A stretch of DNA of 11,710 bases, taken from NCBI GenBank assembly GCA_031258615.1, contig JAIRMP010000011.1, positions 1 through 11,710 of the forward strand. The letters are read 5' to 3'. The DNA is from Spirochaetaceae bacterium (GTDB taxonomy: Bacteria; Spirochaetota; Spirochaetia; Treponematales; Breznakiellaceae). The position numbers were made by a program, and so were the translations under genes. Shown in pieces: positions 1 through 8,450 of this stretch; positions within the stretch are counted from its first letter, which is position 1, and each line of letters starts with the position of its first letter. The notes under the pieces were generated by a model. That model saw nothing but the letters and a program-made list of their open reading frames with translations. It had not been told where the DNA came from and did no database searches.

Positions 1-455
1 AGAATTACTACCTGTTTTCCGGTTTTTTTATGTATGCCGTTTATAAGGTTTTTAAACCGAATCTCTACAGGTGTACCGTCTTTTGATTGCAGTTCATACA
101 TACTTTCAATTTCGCCAAGACAATCCGCGATAAAATAGTTTAAAGACGCGACAGAATCGTACCTTGACGGGTTAAAATCAAGGTGAAGCACGGGATACTC
201 CAGCCATTCCGTTTCCAGTCCCGCTATCGCAAGCCCGGCAAACAGTTCCTTCTTGCCCTGAAAGTACGCTTTCAGCGTGGTCAGCAGGAGGCTCTTCCCA
301 AAACGGCGCGGACGGCTTAGAAAGTAGGGGGCCGGTTCGCTCACAAGTTTCCATACATACTCCGTCTTGTCAACATAGACGCAGCCAAAATTCCTTAGTT
401 TTTCAAAATCCTGTATGCCTATAGGCATCTTGCGCGGAGTGGTTTTAGGTTCCAT
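1..455 (-). CDS. AAA-ATPase-like protein (PF09820-type), N-terminal part, cut by window edge
   Basis: The first 151 codons of a gene that runs off the left edge. The ATG at 455-453 opens with MEPKTTPRKMPIGIQDFEKL, followed by a VYVDKTEY segment (about residues 27-33). A P-loop of the form SRPRRFGKSLLL (residues 47-58) comes next. The frame leaves the window at KTGKQVVI, where the hydrophobic strand before a Walker B acid is expected. This order (short basic start, VDKT, SRPRRFGKS) is the signature of the AAA-ATPase_like family, whose members usually exceed 500 residues and often end in a PD-(D/E)XK nuclease-like domain. That part is outside the window. The biological role of the family is not well established. 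No clear ribosome binding site precedes the ATG. The gene starts 92 bases after the stop of the large outer-membrane protein and could be co-transcribed with it. Family assignment is confident; function is not. Confidence 0.85.
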   Translation of the reverse strand, partial: MEPKTTPRKMPIGIQDFEKLRNFGCVYVDKTEYVWKLVSEPAPYFLSRPRRFGKSLLLTTLKAYFQGKKELFAGLAIAGLETEWLEYPVLHLDFNPSRYDSVASLNYFIADCLGEIESMYELQSKDGTPVEIRFKNLINGIHKKTGKQVVI

Positions 456-547
456 TGTTTCAGCATAGATGAAAAAGCCTTTTTGTCATACCGGCCAGCC
501 CTGGATCAACGCTGTGTGCCTGCTCGTAAAGCCGCTCCTGGCTAACT

Positions 548-3500
548 TTAATAGGTTAGGTTTAGGCTTGTGCCTATGGTGGCGGTGAAGGTGCTTGTTT
601 CGGATAGTTTGACGCGCGATACGTCCAGACGGGCAAAAACTTCCAGGTTGAGGCGTCCGAGAATGCGCACAATCGACTTGTGCTGGACGGACAGCGTGAG
701 GCTGCCGGAAGCGTCCGTTTCGTCGAGAGCCAGTTCCAGAGTCTCCTGCCGCAGCCGTTCAATGTCCGCCAGGGCCAGTTCCCGCAGGGCGGGCCAGGAG
801 CTTTGGCCGGAAAATTTTGAAAAGATCCAGCCGTACAGAGTCCCGAGCAGGGATTTTTCGGCCGGGCTGATCCATTCAAGCTTGAAAACACCCGTCCAGC
901 CATTTGACAGCACCGTGACAAGGTCCTCAAACTGAAAGCTCGCGCCCTTGAAACCGTAAAAGATCAACAACTGACCAGCCTGTACCCGCCAGGAGAGCTC
1001 CCCCTCTTTTGGGATCGCCACCGCGGCGCTGAGAGACGTGTTGTACTCATCGTTTTCGTAGAACTTGAACAGCGGCGCGGCGCCGAAGGCCCCGAACAAA
1101 TTGATGGACGAAAACCGCAAGGTACCGCCCGTACCGAGCGTGTCCGTCTGGGTATCCAGCCGTTGATGGAGGCTGCGGTCTATGTGCGCCTCCAGGCTGC
1201 GGGGGGTAACCAGCGAGGGGAGGCCCAAAGTTTCCGGCAGTTGCAGTGAAAGCCTGTACTTGTCGGTAAAAGAAGCGTCCCGGACGAGGCCGGACGAGGC
1301 CGAACCCGCCAGACCTTCGCGCAGTTTGCCGCCCAGATCGCGATCAAACAGAGAATAAAACGGGACGGAGGCGTAGACGCCGGGAGACTCCGCGAAGGTT
1401 TCGGCAAACTTTTGCAGATCGTAACCGGCGTGAGAGCCGCTGTAAAATATAAAGCGCCTGTAGGCGCGGTCCATACGGAAAGAGCCGGAGAAGCCGCCAA
1501 AACCGAACGGGAAGACCAGCGCCGCCGTCCCGGAAGATTCGGTACTGTTGGCAGCGCGGTCCGCCGCGCTCCTGCCGTCGAGGGACAAGTTAAAACCGAC
1601 CGGCTTTGAGCTTACCGCCGTTTCAAAACTGCCGCCCAGCCGCCTTCTGTCCGCAAGAGCGCCATTATCCGGCGCCATGTTTTGCCAGGAAATACCCCAC
1701 ACTTCGCCATAGTCGCCGTAGGCCCCGGCATAAGCGCTTTCCGTGTTAGACCAGTTACCATCCGCGCCAATGGAGAAGCGCAGCGGCGTACCCGGAATCG
1801 ACGCCATACCGAGACTTGCCCGCCAGACTCTGTTTTTTTGGCTGTTTCCAAAGCCGCTTCCCGCGCTAAATGACGAAGAAACGAGGCCGGAAAGCGATAT
1901 ACCCGCCTCGTGATTCCACAGATTCGAGTATGGGTCGAGAAAAAACTCTTCGTAAAGGCTAACCGGCCCAATAGACCTTGAAATTTTGTGCCCCGCGTTC
2001 CACCAGAAACGGTTTGATCCGCTTGAAAAGGCCGTGTTTCCGTCCAGTTGTATACCGAAAAGCCTTATACCGGCCCGTGAGCGGTTTACCACCGCGTAAA
2101 AAGGCTCCGCATACTCGTCCCACGGGTCGCCGCGCGCCCCGCTTTCGAGCGCAGTCTCGAAAGCGGGGCTGTCCAGGATGGACACCCCATTCACGCTAAT
2201 CAGGGTTTTTGCGGAATGCCAGCTAAATGAGCCGCCGGCATTGAGCGAATACTCAGGCACGCCGTCCAGCAGGATAACCTCATCCAGCCTGAAGCTGCCG
2301 TCCTCCACGGCAGCCATATCGCTTGAGACGAGGGCCATGATGTAGGCGGAGTCTGCCGTGTAGTCGCCGCCCGTGTACTCCGCGTCGTTGGCGGAACCGC
2401 TGTCGCGGAGAGCCTGCGGATTGTAGTACAGCGGCGCGTCAATCTTCTGCCCGTCGACGTACACCCCGTTACCGCCGCCATAGCGCAGTTCCACCTCGGT
2501 CCAATTCCCGCCGCTTACCGATTTCAAGGTTTGTACGGGAATGCTGACCCTGATCGCCGTCTCCGAATCCCTGCCGAGCGATGAGCGCCCGCGCAGTACC
2601 AGGAAATCGAATGTCCCGCCTGCCAAGTCACGTGGTTTGAGGAAGAAGGAAAGCGTTTTGTAACTGGAGAACGGTATACGCCCGACCCTGCCGCCCGCTC
2701 CAACGGAAGATACGTTGGCATCTTTCCAGGAAACATCGAGCACACGCTGACGCGCGCCGTCCGGGTGGAGGCGCTTAACGGTATCGGGATAACGGGCCCC
2801 CAGGCTTTCGTCTATCGTTTCAAGCGTAGATACACTGCCGTCCGGGTTGCCCGTCACCTCGCCGTTTACCACGGACAGAGGGGCGAACTTTGCCCCGCGC
2901 ACTATGGGCGGGGCCAGCAGCACACGGCCTGAAACGGCGGCGCCGCCATCGTTAATGACGAGGAGCCGGAGGTACTTTGCGTTACCCAGCTTGCGCCTGT
3001 CCGCCTCGTCCAGGTTTATCGTTACCAGGCGCGGCTGTTCGCTGAAAGACGCGGACGGCGGGTACAACTCCGCCGCCACCGTCAGCGCGGTATTCTCGTA
3101 GCCGCCCCTGTCCTTGTCCGCCAGATCGCCGAACTCTATCACGACGCGCAGCTTGGATGTATCGCCTGAAAAGTTGTAAAAGCGGAACGGCATCTCGATG
3201 GTACGCGCCTCCGCCAACGCGCTGCCGTCGCCTAGCGGGGACTGAAAGCCCGTCCAGTTTTTACCGTCGCCAAGAGAGAATTCGGCGGCCAGAATCTCGC
3301 CGCCCAGAAGCGGGTCGCGGGCTGAGTACGGGCCGTCCTTCCCGCTTACCACGGACGCGCCGCCCCAGTCTATGTCCATCAGCGTAACCGAGCCGAGCGC
3401 GTCCGTGCTCCTGTAATTGCGGTACACAAGGCCGGCGCGGTTTGCCGCCGTTAAACCGCTCACCAACGGCGGAATCTCGGCGGGCTGCTCCGAAATGAAC

Positions 3501-5542
3501 GAGCCGCTTTCGGAGAGGGGCAGTATCTGTTCGCTGCCTTCCATGCCGGCAATACGGTACAAGCCTGTCGTGTCGGGCTGGACGAACGCGAAGCCCGTTC
3601 GGAGATCGGCGGCGAGGTTTTCGTAGTTCCAGACGGTTCTGCCGCCAAAGCCGACAGTACCGGGGCTGGAAGAGCCCTCCTCGGAGAACGAATCGGCGGC
3701 CAAATTCCAGCGCAAGCCGAGCGCGCCCTCCGCCCTGAAGTGTTCGTCCGCGCTGTAAACCGCGCCCAAACCCACCGCAAGGCTGCCGTTGCGCCGCTCG
3801 CTTGAACGTTTCAGGAAGCTGATGCGTATCGTCTCGTTAAAAGTGGCCGGCGTTTGCAGCCTGATATTGCCGGAAACCGGATCGAACGAAAAATTGGGGT
3901 CGTCCAGGCCGGCCCTCAGCACCTTGACGGAACCGGGAACCACATCCGCGCCTATATTATAGTCCGTAGACGCTCCGTAATTGGTAAACCGCAGCCGTAC
4001 ATCAGAGGTGAAGGATTCGCCTGACGCAAGGTAGACCTGATAGTTCCAGGGTTTCCCGTCCATATCGCGGGCGAGGGGCCAGCGGGCGAGCGGGCCGCGG
4101 ATGTCCGCACGGACATCCGCGCGCGCGATCTCGTACACGCGGCGTTCCTGCGTGATAGTTTCTCCCGTTTCCTCCGAGACATAGAGCGGCAGATCGGAAT
4201 AGAATGAGGTTTCCGCGAGCGGACTGGCGTCAAAGCCCGGCACACGTTCGCCGTCCGACGAATCGATCAGGATGACGCTTTCGGATGTGCTGTTAGGCGC
4301 GTTGTAACGGCTTTGGCGTTCAAACGGCGAAAACGTACCCTTCTCGTAGATAACGAGGGACTGCCTGCCGCCTATACTTATCAGCGCCGGACTGCCCGGT
4401 TCGCCGCCGGGCTGGGGATACTCCTTCAGCTTGACTTCGCTGAAGACGTCCTGCGCGTCTCCCAAAAAAGTGCCGGGCATACCGTAGGCTCCCATAGAAT
4501 AGCCGCCTGAATACGAGACGGCAACCCTTACATCGGGGCTTGTCCGCAGTTCAACCAGCCCCAGACGGGAGCTTACCGCGTACTCGCCCGGCAGGGCCTC
4601 CCTCCAGCGCCGCCCGCCGCCGTCGGCAAAAGAGCCGTCCCTGTCCTCAAAGTAGACCCTGATTTCCGATTGTATATTTTCATCCGGCAGCACAAACGAG
4701 ACGCCCCTCATTGCGGCGGACGGCTCCAGGTAGGAGAATGTCCGCTCCCTGCCGCCGACAAAGGCGCGCTCCTCGCGGACGGCGTCGTCCCAGCGCAGCA
4801 GCGTGTGTATCTGTAGCGGCCCACCGCCGAAACGCCCGTACAGCCCGAATGACGAGGCGGAATCCCCGCCCAGGTCAAGGTACGGGAATTCGGGAAAATC
4901 AAGCCCCTTGTTGCCTATGCCCACATACTGAACCGCCTCTCCCGGCTTTCCCTGGTAACCGGCCCTGTAAGTGTTTACCGCGTAATCCTCCTGGAAAGAC
5001 GCCTCGACAAACCAGCGTTCACGTATCCAGAGGGCCAGATTCAGATCGGCCTCCTGGGTAAAGAGGAAGGGCGTATCGTTGGCCGCCACGCCTGTGCCAA
5101 GCGGCCCCGTTGAAATTCCCCACTTTGCCGTGAGGGAGCCTTTCCAGAAACCGGACAGGAACAGGGAAACATCGCTGTCAAAAATATTGATCGAGGCGAG
5201 GGCGGGCGGCGCTTCGTCGGTAACTAGCCGCCTTAACGCATCGACATTCTCTTCCCGCAGGCCGGAATTCCCGGTATCCTCCGGCGCGCCGGAGGCATCC
5301 TCAGCAACTCCGCCGCCGCCCGGCGCACCGTCCGGCGCGCCGTCCGCAGGATACAAAGCCTCATCGTTCCCGACGGCTTCCGGAGCGCCGTCTACAACGC
5401 CGCCGGGCGGATCATCCGGCGGTCCTTCATCCTGGGCGTACAACCGTGCACCGGCAAGCGGAAACATCAGCGCAACCAGGGCGCAGGCCGTGAAAATTTT
5501 ATATTTTTGAAGAATCGCGGCGGTGAGGATATTTTTTTTCAC
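548..5542 (-). CDS. Very large secreted outer-membrane beta-barrel protein, 1664 aa, with SprA-like segment
   Basis: The start is GTG at 5542-5540, chosen because it gives a good signal peptide: MKKN, basic residues, a hydrophobic core at about 16-31, and a likely signal peptidase I cut after LYA (residue 36). The only cysteine (residue 20) lies inside the hydrophobic core, so a lipoprotein is less likely, and the mature chain appears cysteine-free. Residues 37-92 are a low-complexity Pro/Gly/Asp/Ala/Glu linker. The rest alternates hydrophobic and polar residues in short aromatic-bounded strands and ends in a strand finishing SLNLTY, the C-terminal aromatic expected of an outer-membrane barrel. 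Residues about 534-582 (GSVKVLRAG, then a Y/F-x-D strand, SGNIRLQTP and IRISF) are followed by a GLGAVY strand; this order resembles repeat units of the Bacteroidota surface protein SprA. Residues about 750-1090 look like beta-sandwich or carbohydrate-binding-type modules (KYLRLLV, YKTLSFFLKP, GVYVDGQKI, FRLDEVILL). A helical stretch lies near 1600-1625. It follows the cyclase gene by 52 bases. Outer-membrane location is well supported; the SprA link is a memory-based inference. Confidence 0.8.
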   Translation of the reverse strand: MKKNILTAAILQKYKIFTACALVALMFPLAGARLYAQDEGPPDDPPGGVVDGAPEAVGNDEALYPADGAPDGAPGGGGVAEDASGAPEDTGNSGLREENVDALRRLVTDEAPPALASINIFDSDVSLFLSGFWKGSLTAKWGISTGPLGTGVAANDTPFLFTQEADLNLALWIRERWFVEASFQEDYAVNTYRAGYQGKPGEAVQYVGIGNKGLDFPEFPYLDLGGDSASSFGLYGRFGGGPLQIHTLLRWDDAVREERAFVGGRERTFSYLEPSAAMRGVSFVLPDENIQSEIRVYFEDRDGSFADGGGRRWREALPGEYAVSSRLGLVELRTSPDVRVAVSYSGGYSMGAYGMPGTFLGDAQDVFSEVKLKEYPQPGGEPGSPALISIGGRQSLVIYEKGTFSPFERQSRYNAPNSTSESVILIDSSDGERVPGFDASPLAETSFYSDLPLYVSEETGETITQERRVYEIARADVRADIRGPLARWPLARDMDGKPWNYQVYLASGESFTSDVRLRFTNYGASTDYNIGADVVPGSVKVLRAGLDDPNFSFDPVSGNIRLQTPATFNETIRISFLKRSSERRNGSLAVGLGAVYSADEHFRAEGALGLRWNLAADSFSEEGSSSPGTVGFGGRTVWNYENLAADLRTGFAFVQPDTTGLYRIAGMEGSEQILPLSESGSFISEQPAEIPPLVSGLTAANRAGLVYRNYRSTDALGSVTLMDIDWGGASVVSGKDGPYSARDPLLGGEILAAEFSLGDGKNWTGFQSPLGDGSALAEARTIEMPFRFYNFSGDTSKLRVVIEFGDLADKDRGGYENTALTVAAELYPPSASFSEQPRLVTINLDEADRRKLGNAKYLRLLVINDGGAAVSGRVLLAPPIVRGAKFAPLSVVNGEVTGNPDGSVSTLETIDESLGARYPDTVKRLHPDGARQRVLDVSWKDANVSSVGAGGRVGRIPFSSYKTLSFFLKPRDLAGGTFDFLVLRGRSSLGRDSETAIRVSIPVQTLKSVSGGNWTEVELRYGGGNGVYVDGQKIDAPLYYNPQALRDSGSANDAEYTGGDYTADSAYIMALVSSDMAAVEDGSFRLDEVILLDGVPEYSLNAGGSFSWHSAKTLISVNGVSILDSPAFETALESGARGDPWDEYAEPFYAVVNRSRAGIRLFGIQLDGNTAFSSGSNRFWWNAGHKISRSIGPVSLYEEFFLDPYSNLWNHEAGISLSGLVSSSFSAGSGFGNSQKNRVWRASLGMASIPGTPLRFSIGADGNWSNTESAYAGAYGDYGEVWGISWQNMAPDNGALADRRRLGGSFETAVSSKPVGFNLSLDGRSAADRAANSTESSGTAALVFPFGFGGFSGSFRMDRAYRRFIFYSGSHAGYDLQKFAETFAESPGVYASVPFYSLFDRDLGGKLREGLAGSASSGLVRDASFTDKYRLSLQLPETLGLPSLVTPRSLEAHIDRSLHQRLDTQTDTLGTGGTLRFSSINLFGAFGAAPLFKFYENDEYNTSLSAAVAIPKEGELSWRVQAGQLLIFYGFKGASFQFEDLVTVLSNGWTGVFKLEWISPAEKSLLGTLYGWIFSKFSGQSSWPALRELALADIERLRQETLELALDETDASGSLTLSVQHKSIVRILGRLNLEVFARLDVSRVKLSETSTFTATIGTSLNLTY

Positions 5543-5594
5543 CTGATCTTTGTCCGCCTCAATAGTTTCCCTCCCCCTCTTCTGTCAAAAACCG

Positions 5595-8078
5595 TCAGGC
5601 GCCGGACTGCCATCCTTTGCGGACATCACCCATGTTGCGTGGACCGTCCGGTCCTACAGCTTTTTTACAAATCTCAATATCGATACCGGAAAAATTTTCC
5701 AAATCATCAAGTATGGACTTTCCGATCACCGGGTCGCGCATATTTACAACCGCGAAAATACGGAGCGGTTTTTCTTTGCCTTTTACTTCGATACTTTGCA
5801 TCTCTTTTGTAAGCAAATAGTCGCCGGCATACTTATACGTTTCTTCTGCTATAAGGATATCCGTATCAAACAGATCGTTTGGGCCCTCCAAACGGGCGGC
5901 AAGGTTTACCGCGTCTCCTATAACCGTATACTCCATGCGTTCTTCGCTGCCTATCTGTCCCGCGACAATCTCGCCTGAATTTATGCCGCAGCCCATCTTT
6001 ATCATCGGAATATGACGGCCCAGTTTATGAATACGGCGTTCATTCAGGCAGCGTAGCGCGGCCCGCATAGAAAGCGCGGCCCGCATACAGTTAATGGCAT
6101 CCTGACTGGGGCTGCCCGCCGTTTCCGGCGTTCCCCACAGCGCCATTATGATCACGCCGCCCTGTGTAAGAAATTTATCGACACTGCCGCCGTTCCGTGT
6201 TATGCAGGGAACCATCATGCTTAAATATTCATTTACAAAATCGACAACCGCTTCCGCGTCAAGCCCGCCCGCTATCTCCTGGAAATCGCGGATAAACGCG
6301 AAACATACCGTCGTTTTTTTGTTTTCCCCGCTACGTAAGAGCCTCCCCTGCTTTGCCAGTTTTACTATGGTCTTGTTTGTAAATTTTTCAAAATTTTCAA
6401 GATTGTTTCCCATGCCGATGAAGCTTTGCGTTAAAAGGCCCAATTCGTCATTACTCATTACCTTGAGCCGCAGATCGTAATTGCCGTCTTCTATCTTTTC
6501 TACCGCGTCTGTAAGGGAGTGCAGCGGTTTGCTTATGGTCCTTGAAAACAGAACTATAAAAAAGATCGATACAATAAGTACAAACACGCTTAACACAATG
6601 TTCCTGACGGTTGTTTTCATAATTCCGTCAAAAACAATACTGGAGCGTATAATGGTGATCAGTACTGTATTTCCGGTATCCAGACGCTGCACCGCGCCAA
6701 AGTATTCGATTCCCTCATCGTCAGTATACATACTCTGTATATTTATACTTGAATTATCCAGAACATTTTTTACAAACGGAATCCGGCTGAAATTCGCGCC
6801 TCCGTGCAGAATCTCAATATCGTGATGGAGGATCACGTCACCCCGCTCATTCAACAAAAATGAAATATTGCTGCCCTCTCCCAGCATCGTGTTGAGCGTT
6901 TCCGAATCGAAAAACACTTTGGCGGTAGAAGCGCCAAGCGGCAGGCGCATAACGAGCATGGGCCGTCCGAAAAACGGCGTCGCGTTGCGCAGCAAAATAC
7001 TGCCGGGAAGTATGCCGTCAATATCCGCGCCTTCCGTCTCGTTCCATAAACGCGGCATATCCGCATTGCCGCCTGTACCGGTAAAAAAAGTTTCGTTTAT
7101 ATAAAAATCGCTGTCGTCTATTATCGCGGCAATATTAGGATTCTGCTCAAAGAAATAGCGCGCCGCCGCGTTTTTAAGATCCGCCGCGCCGGGACCGCCG
7201 GAATAAATAATTACCTCAAGATCGTAGTAAAACACGGTAACAGCCGCGCTGATACCGCGCAGCCTCGTCTGAACCGCCTCCGCGGTACGCCGGTTTACGC
7301 TGAAATTGTTATCCTCGGCGGTCAGCCTCACGTCCGCGCTGACAAGGATGGAGCCAAGCGTTGTCAACGCGCCCAGCGACAGCATAAGAAGCGCCGTAAC
7401 GATCAGTACCAGCTTAACGGCTATAGGCATCCGTACACTTGCCGCCCGCCCTCCATGCCGCGCTGCCGCCGGAACAGATTCTTTTTCTATAGGTTTTTTT
7501 TCCGCCCGCTTAGCCTTTTTCGTGGCAGGCTCTGTCTTACCGCCGGTTTTACGCCTCGCTTTGCCTCGCGGCGCAGGTTGTTCGGGAACGGCCGGGGGCG
7601 GGGTCTCAGGCGCGGCGGCGGGCTGCTCCCCTGTTTTATCGCCTGTATCAACAAATTCTTCCATCGGGTGATCACGAATTTCAGGCGAGTCAGCCTCTAC
7701 ACCGCTTTTTTCCTCATCTCCGACCTCTCCGCCATCAGGAACACTTGTGTCCGCGTCCGCCTCCGGGAAGGCAAGCGGCTCACCGTACACACCCAAATCC
7801 TCGACAGAGACGACATACGGGACTATATCCTGATCGCCTGAAAAACGATCCTCGCCTGAGTCTTCCTTTTTATCGCCGCGGAGCAGCGCCTCCGCCTTTT
7901 CCATGATTCTAAAATGAGTTTCGCGTACTTCCCACGCCGGGATATCGCCTATATAGGCGCCATCCCGCAGCGCCAGCGCCCGTTCGATAATACGCCGATG
8001 CGTCCTCCGCGCCTCTTCCAGCGGGATGGCGCCTTCGTAAACAGAAAAGTCATCGTTTTGAACCATCTGAGTATTCAT
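5595..8078 (-). CDS. Membrane receptor-type class III adenylate/guanylate cyclase homologue, probably catalytically dead
   Basis: 827 residues in this order. First, a cytoplasmic N-terminus with two imperfect copies of one helix motif (residues 22-40 and 50-68). Then an acidic stretch (70-150) and a Pro/Ala- and Lys/Arg-rich linker (150-215). TM1 is at about 219-242, an extracytoplasmic sensor-like domain at about 246-490, TM2 at about 492-511, HAMP at about 512-564, and a class III nucleotide cyclase domain at about 585-775. The cyclase domain keeps YTVIGDAVNLAARLEG (717-732), with the transition-state Asn725 and Arg729, and a substrate-type Lys635. The first metal Asp of the usual FADIxGF motif is Phe595 (CFAFIRDF), and the usual KFxGD motif reads KFLTQGGVIIMALWG, so the second Asp is also absent. 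Catalysis by the normal two-metal mechanism is therefore unlikely; nucleotide sensing or heterodimer formation is possible. The start is the first ATG; no strong ribosome binding site precedes it. It lies 57 bases after the MerR gene and 52 before the outer-membrane protein gene. Confidence 0.88.
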   Translation of the reverse strand: MNTQMVQNDDFSVYEGAIPLEEARRTHRRIIERALALRDGAYIGDIPAWEVRETHFRIMEKAEALLRGDKKEDSGEDRFSGDQDIVPYVVSVEDLGVYGEPLAFPEADADTSVPDGGEVGDEEKSGVEADSPEIRDHPMEEFVDTGDKTGEQPAAAPETPPPAVPEQPAPRGKARRKTGGKTEPATKKAKRAEKKPIEKESVPAAARHGGRAASVRMPIAVKLVLIVTALLMLSLGALTTLGSILVSADVRLTAEDNNFSVNRRTAEAVQTRLRGISAAVTVFYYDLEVIIYSGGPGAADLKNAAARYFFEQNPNIAAIIDDSDFYINETFFTGTGGNADMPRLWNETEGADIDGILPGSILLRNATPFFGRPMLVMRLPLGASTAKVFFDSETLNTMLGEGSNISFLLNERGDVILHHDIEILHGGANFSRIPFVKNVLDNSSINIQSMYTDDEGIEYFGAVQRLDTGNTVLITIIRSSIVFDGIMKTTVRNIVLSVFVLIVSIFFIVLFSRTISKPLHSLTDAVEKIEDGNYDLRLKVMSNDELGLLTQSFIGMGNNLENFEKFTNKTIVKLAKQGRLLRSGENKKTTVCFAFIRDFQEIAGGLDAEAVVDFVNEYLSMMVPCITRNGGSVDKFLTQGGVIIMALWGTPETAGSPSQDAINCMRAALSMRAALRCLNERRIHKLGRHIPMIKMGCGINSGEIVAGQIGSEERMEYTVIGDAVNLAARLEGPNDLFDTDILIAEETYKYAGDYLLTKEMQSIEVKGKEKPLRIFAVVNMRDPVIGKSILDDLENFSGIDIEICKKAVGPDGPRNMGDVRKGWQSGA

Positions 8079-8135
8079 AGTAACTTAAAATTGAGCGGTT
8101 TATCTATCGTTTCACAGTTTTGGTCCATGACGGCG

Positions 8136-8450
8136 CTAGATTCGCTTATGATTTATCAGGTAAACATTTATAAGGTCGGAGCGCAGCTCAGATATCAATG
8201 CCTTTTCGTCCTCGCGCCCGCCGGAAAGCTCGCGGTAAAGCTCTTCCAGCGCGCCCTCAACCGTAAACTTGCGGTTGTGCAGAAGATGTTTAACCCGCAT
8301 CAACAGTTGGATGTCGCGTGTGGAGTACACAAAGTTTCCGGCGCCGTCCCGCAGCGGCTGTATCAGCGGTATCTGTTTTTCCCAGTACCTTATTATGTGC
8401 CCCTTAACGCCGAGCAGCTTTTCCAAATCGCCTGTCGTGCAGCCAATCAT
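8136..8450 (-). CDS. Short MerR-family transcriptional regulator
   Basis: 104 residues. The N-terminal winged helix-turn-helix is typical of MerR: TTGDLEKLLGVKGHIIRYWEKQ (residues 5-26), with the RYWE recognition-helix end, then the wing with FVYSTRDIQLL (40-50) and a helix LMRVKHLLHNRKFTVEGA (50-67). The C-terminus is a short helix with no cysteine-based metal site or ligand-binding domain, so this is the minimal MerR type that probably dimerises through its last helix. Its ATG overlaps the der stop (ATGA, four bases), and an AGAGG ribosome binding site sits within the last codons of der, so translation is probably coupled to der. Its targets are not visible in the sequence; the downstream cyclase and outer-membrane protein genes are natural candidates, but this is inference. 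Confidence 0.85.
   Translation of the reverse strand: MIGCTTGDLEKLLGVKGHIIRYWEKQIPLIQPLRDGAGNFVYSTRDIQLLMRVKHLLHNRKFTVEGALEELYRELSGGREDEKALISELRSDLINVYLINHKRI

Noticed and set aside
460..557. Open minus-strand frame containing SQERLYEQAHSVDPGLAG between the outer-membrane protein and the AAA-ATPase gene
   Set aside because: About 32 codons that look protein-like, but there is no proper start codon upstream and no recognised family; it could be the remnant of a lost gene end, which cannot be supported here.
5079..5510. 143-codon plus-strand open frame rich in Pro, Ser and Gly
   Set aside because: It is the antisense of the low-complexity linker of the outer-membrane protein; the composition is forced by the GC-rich repeat.
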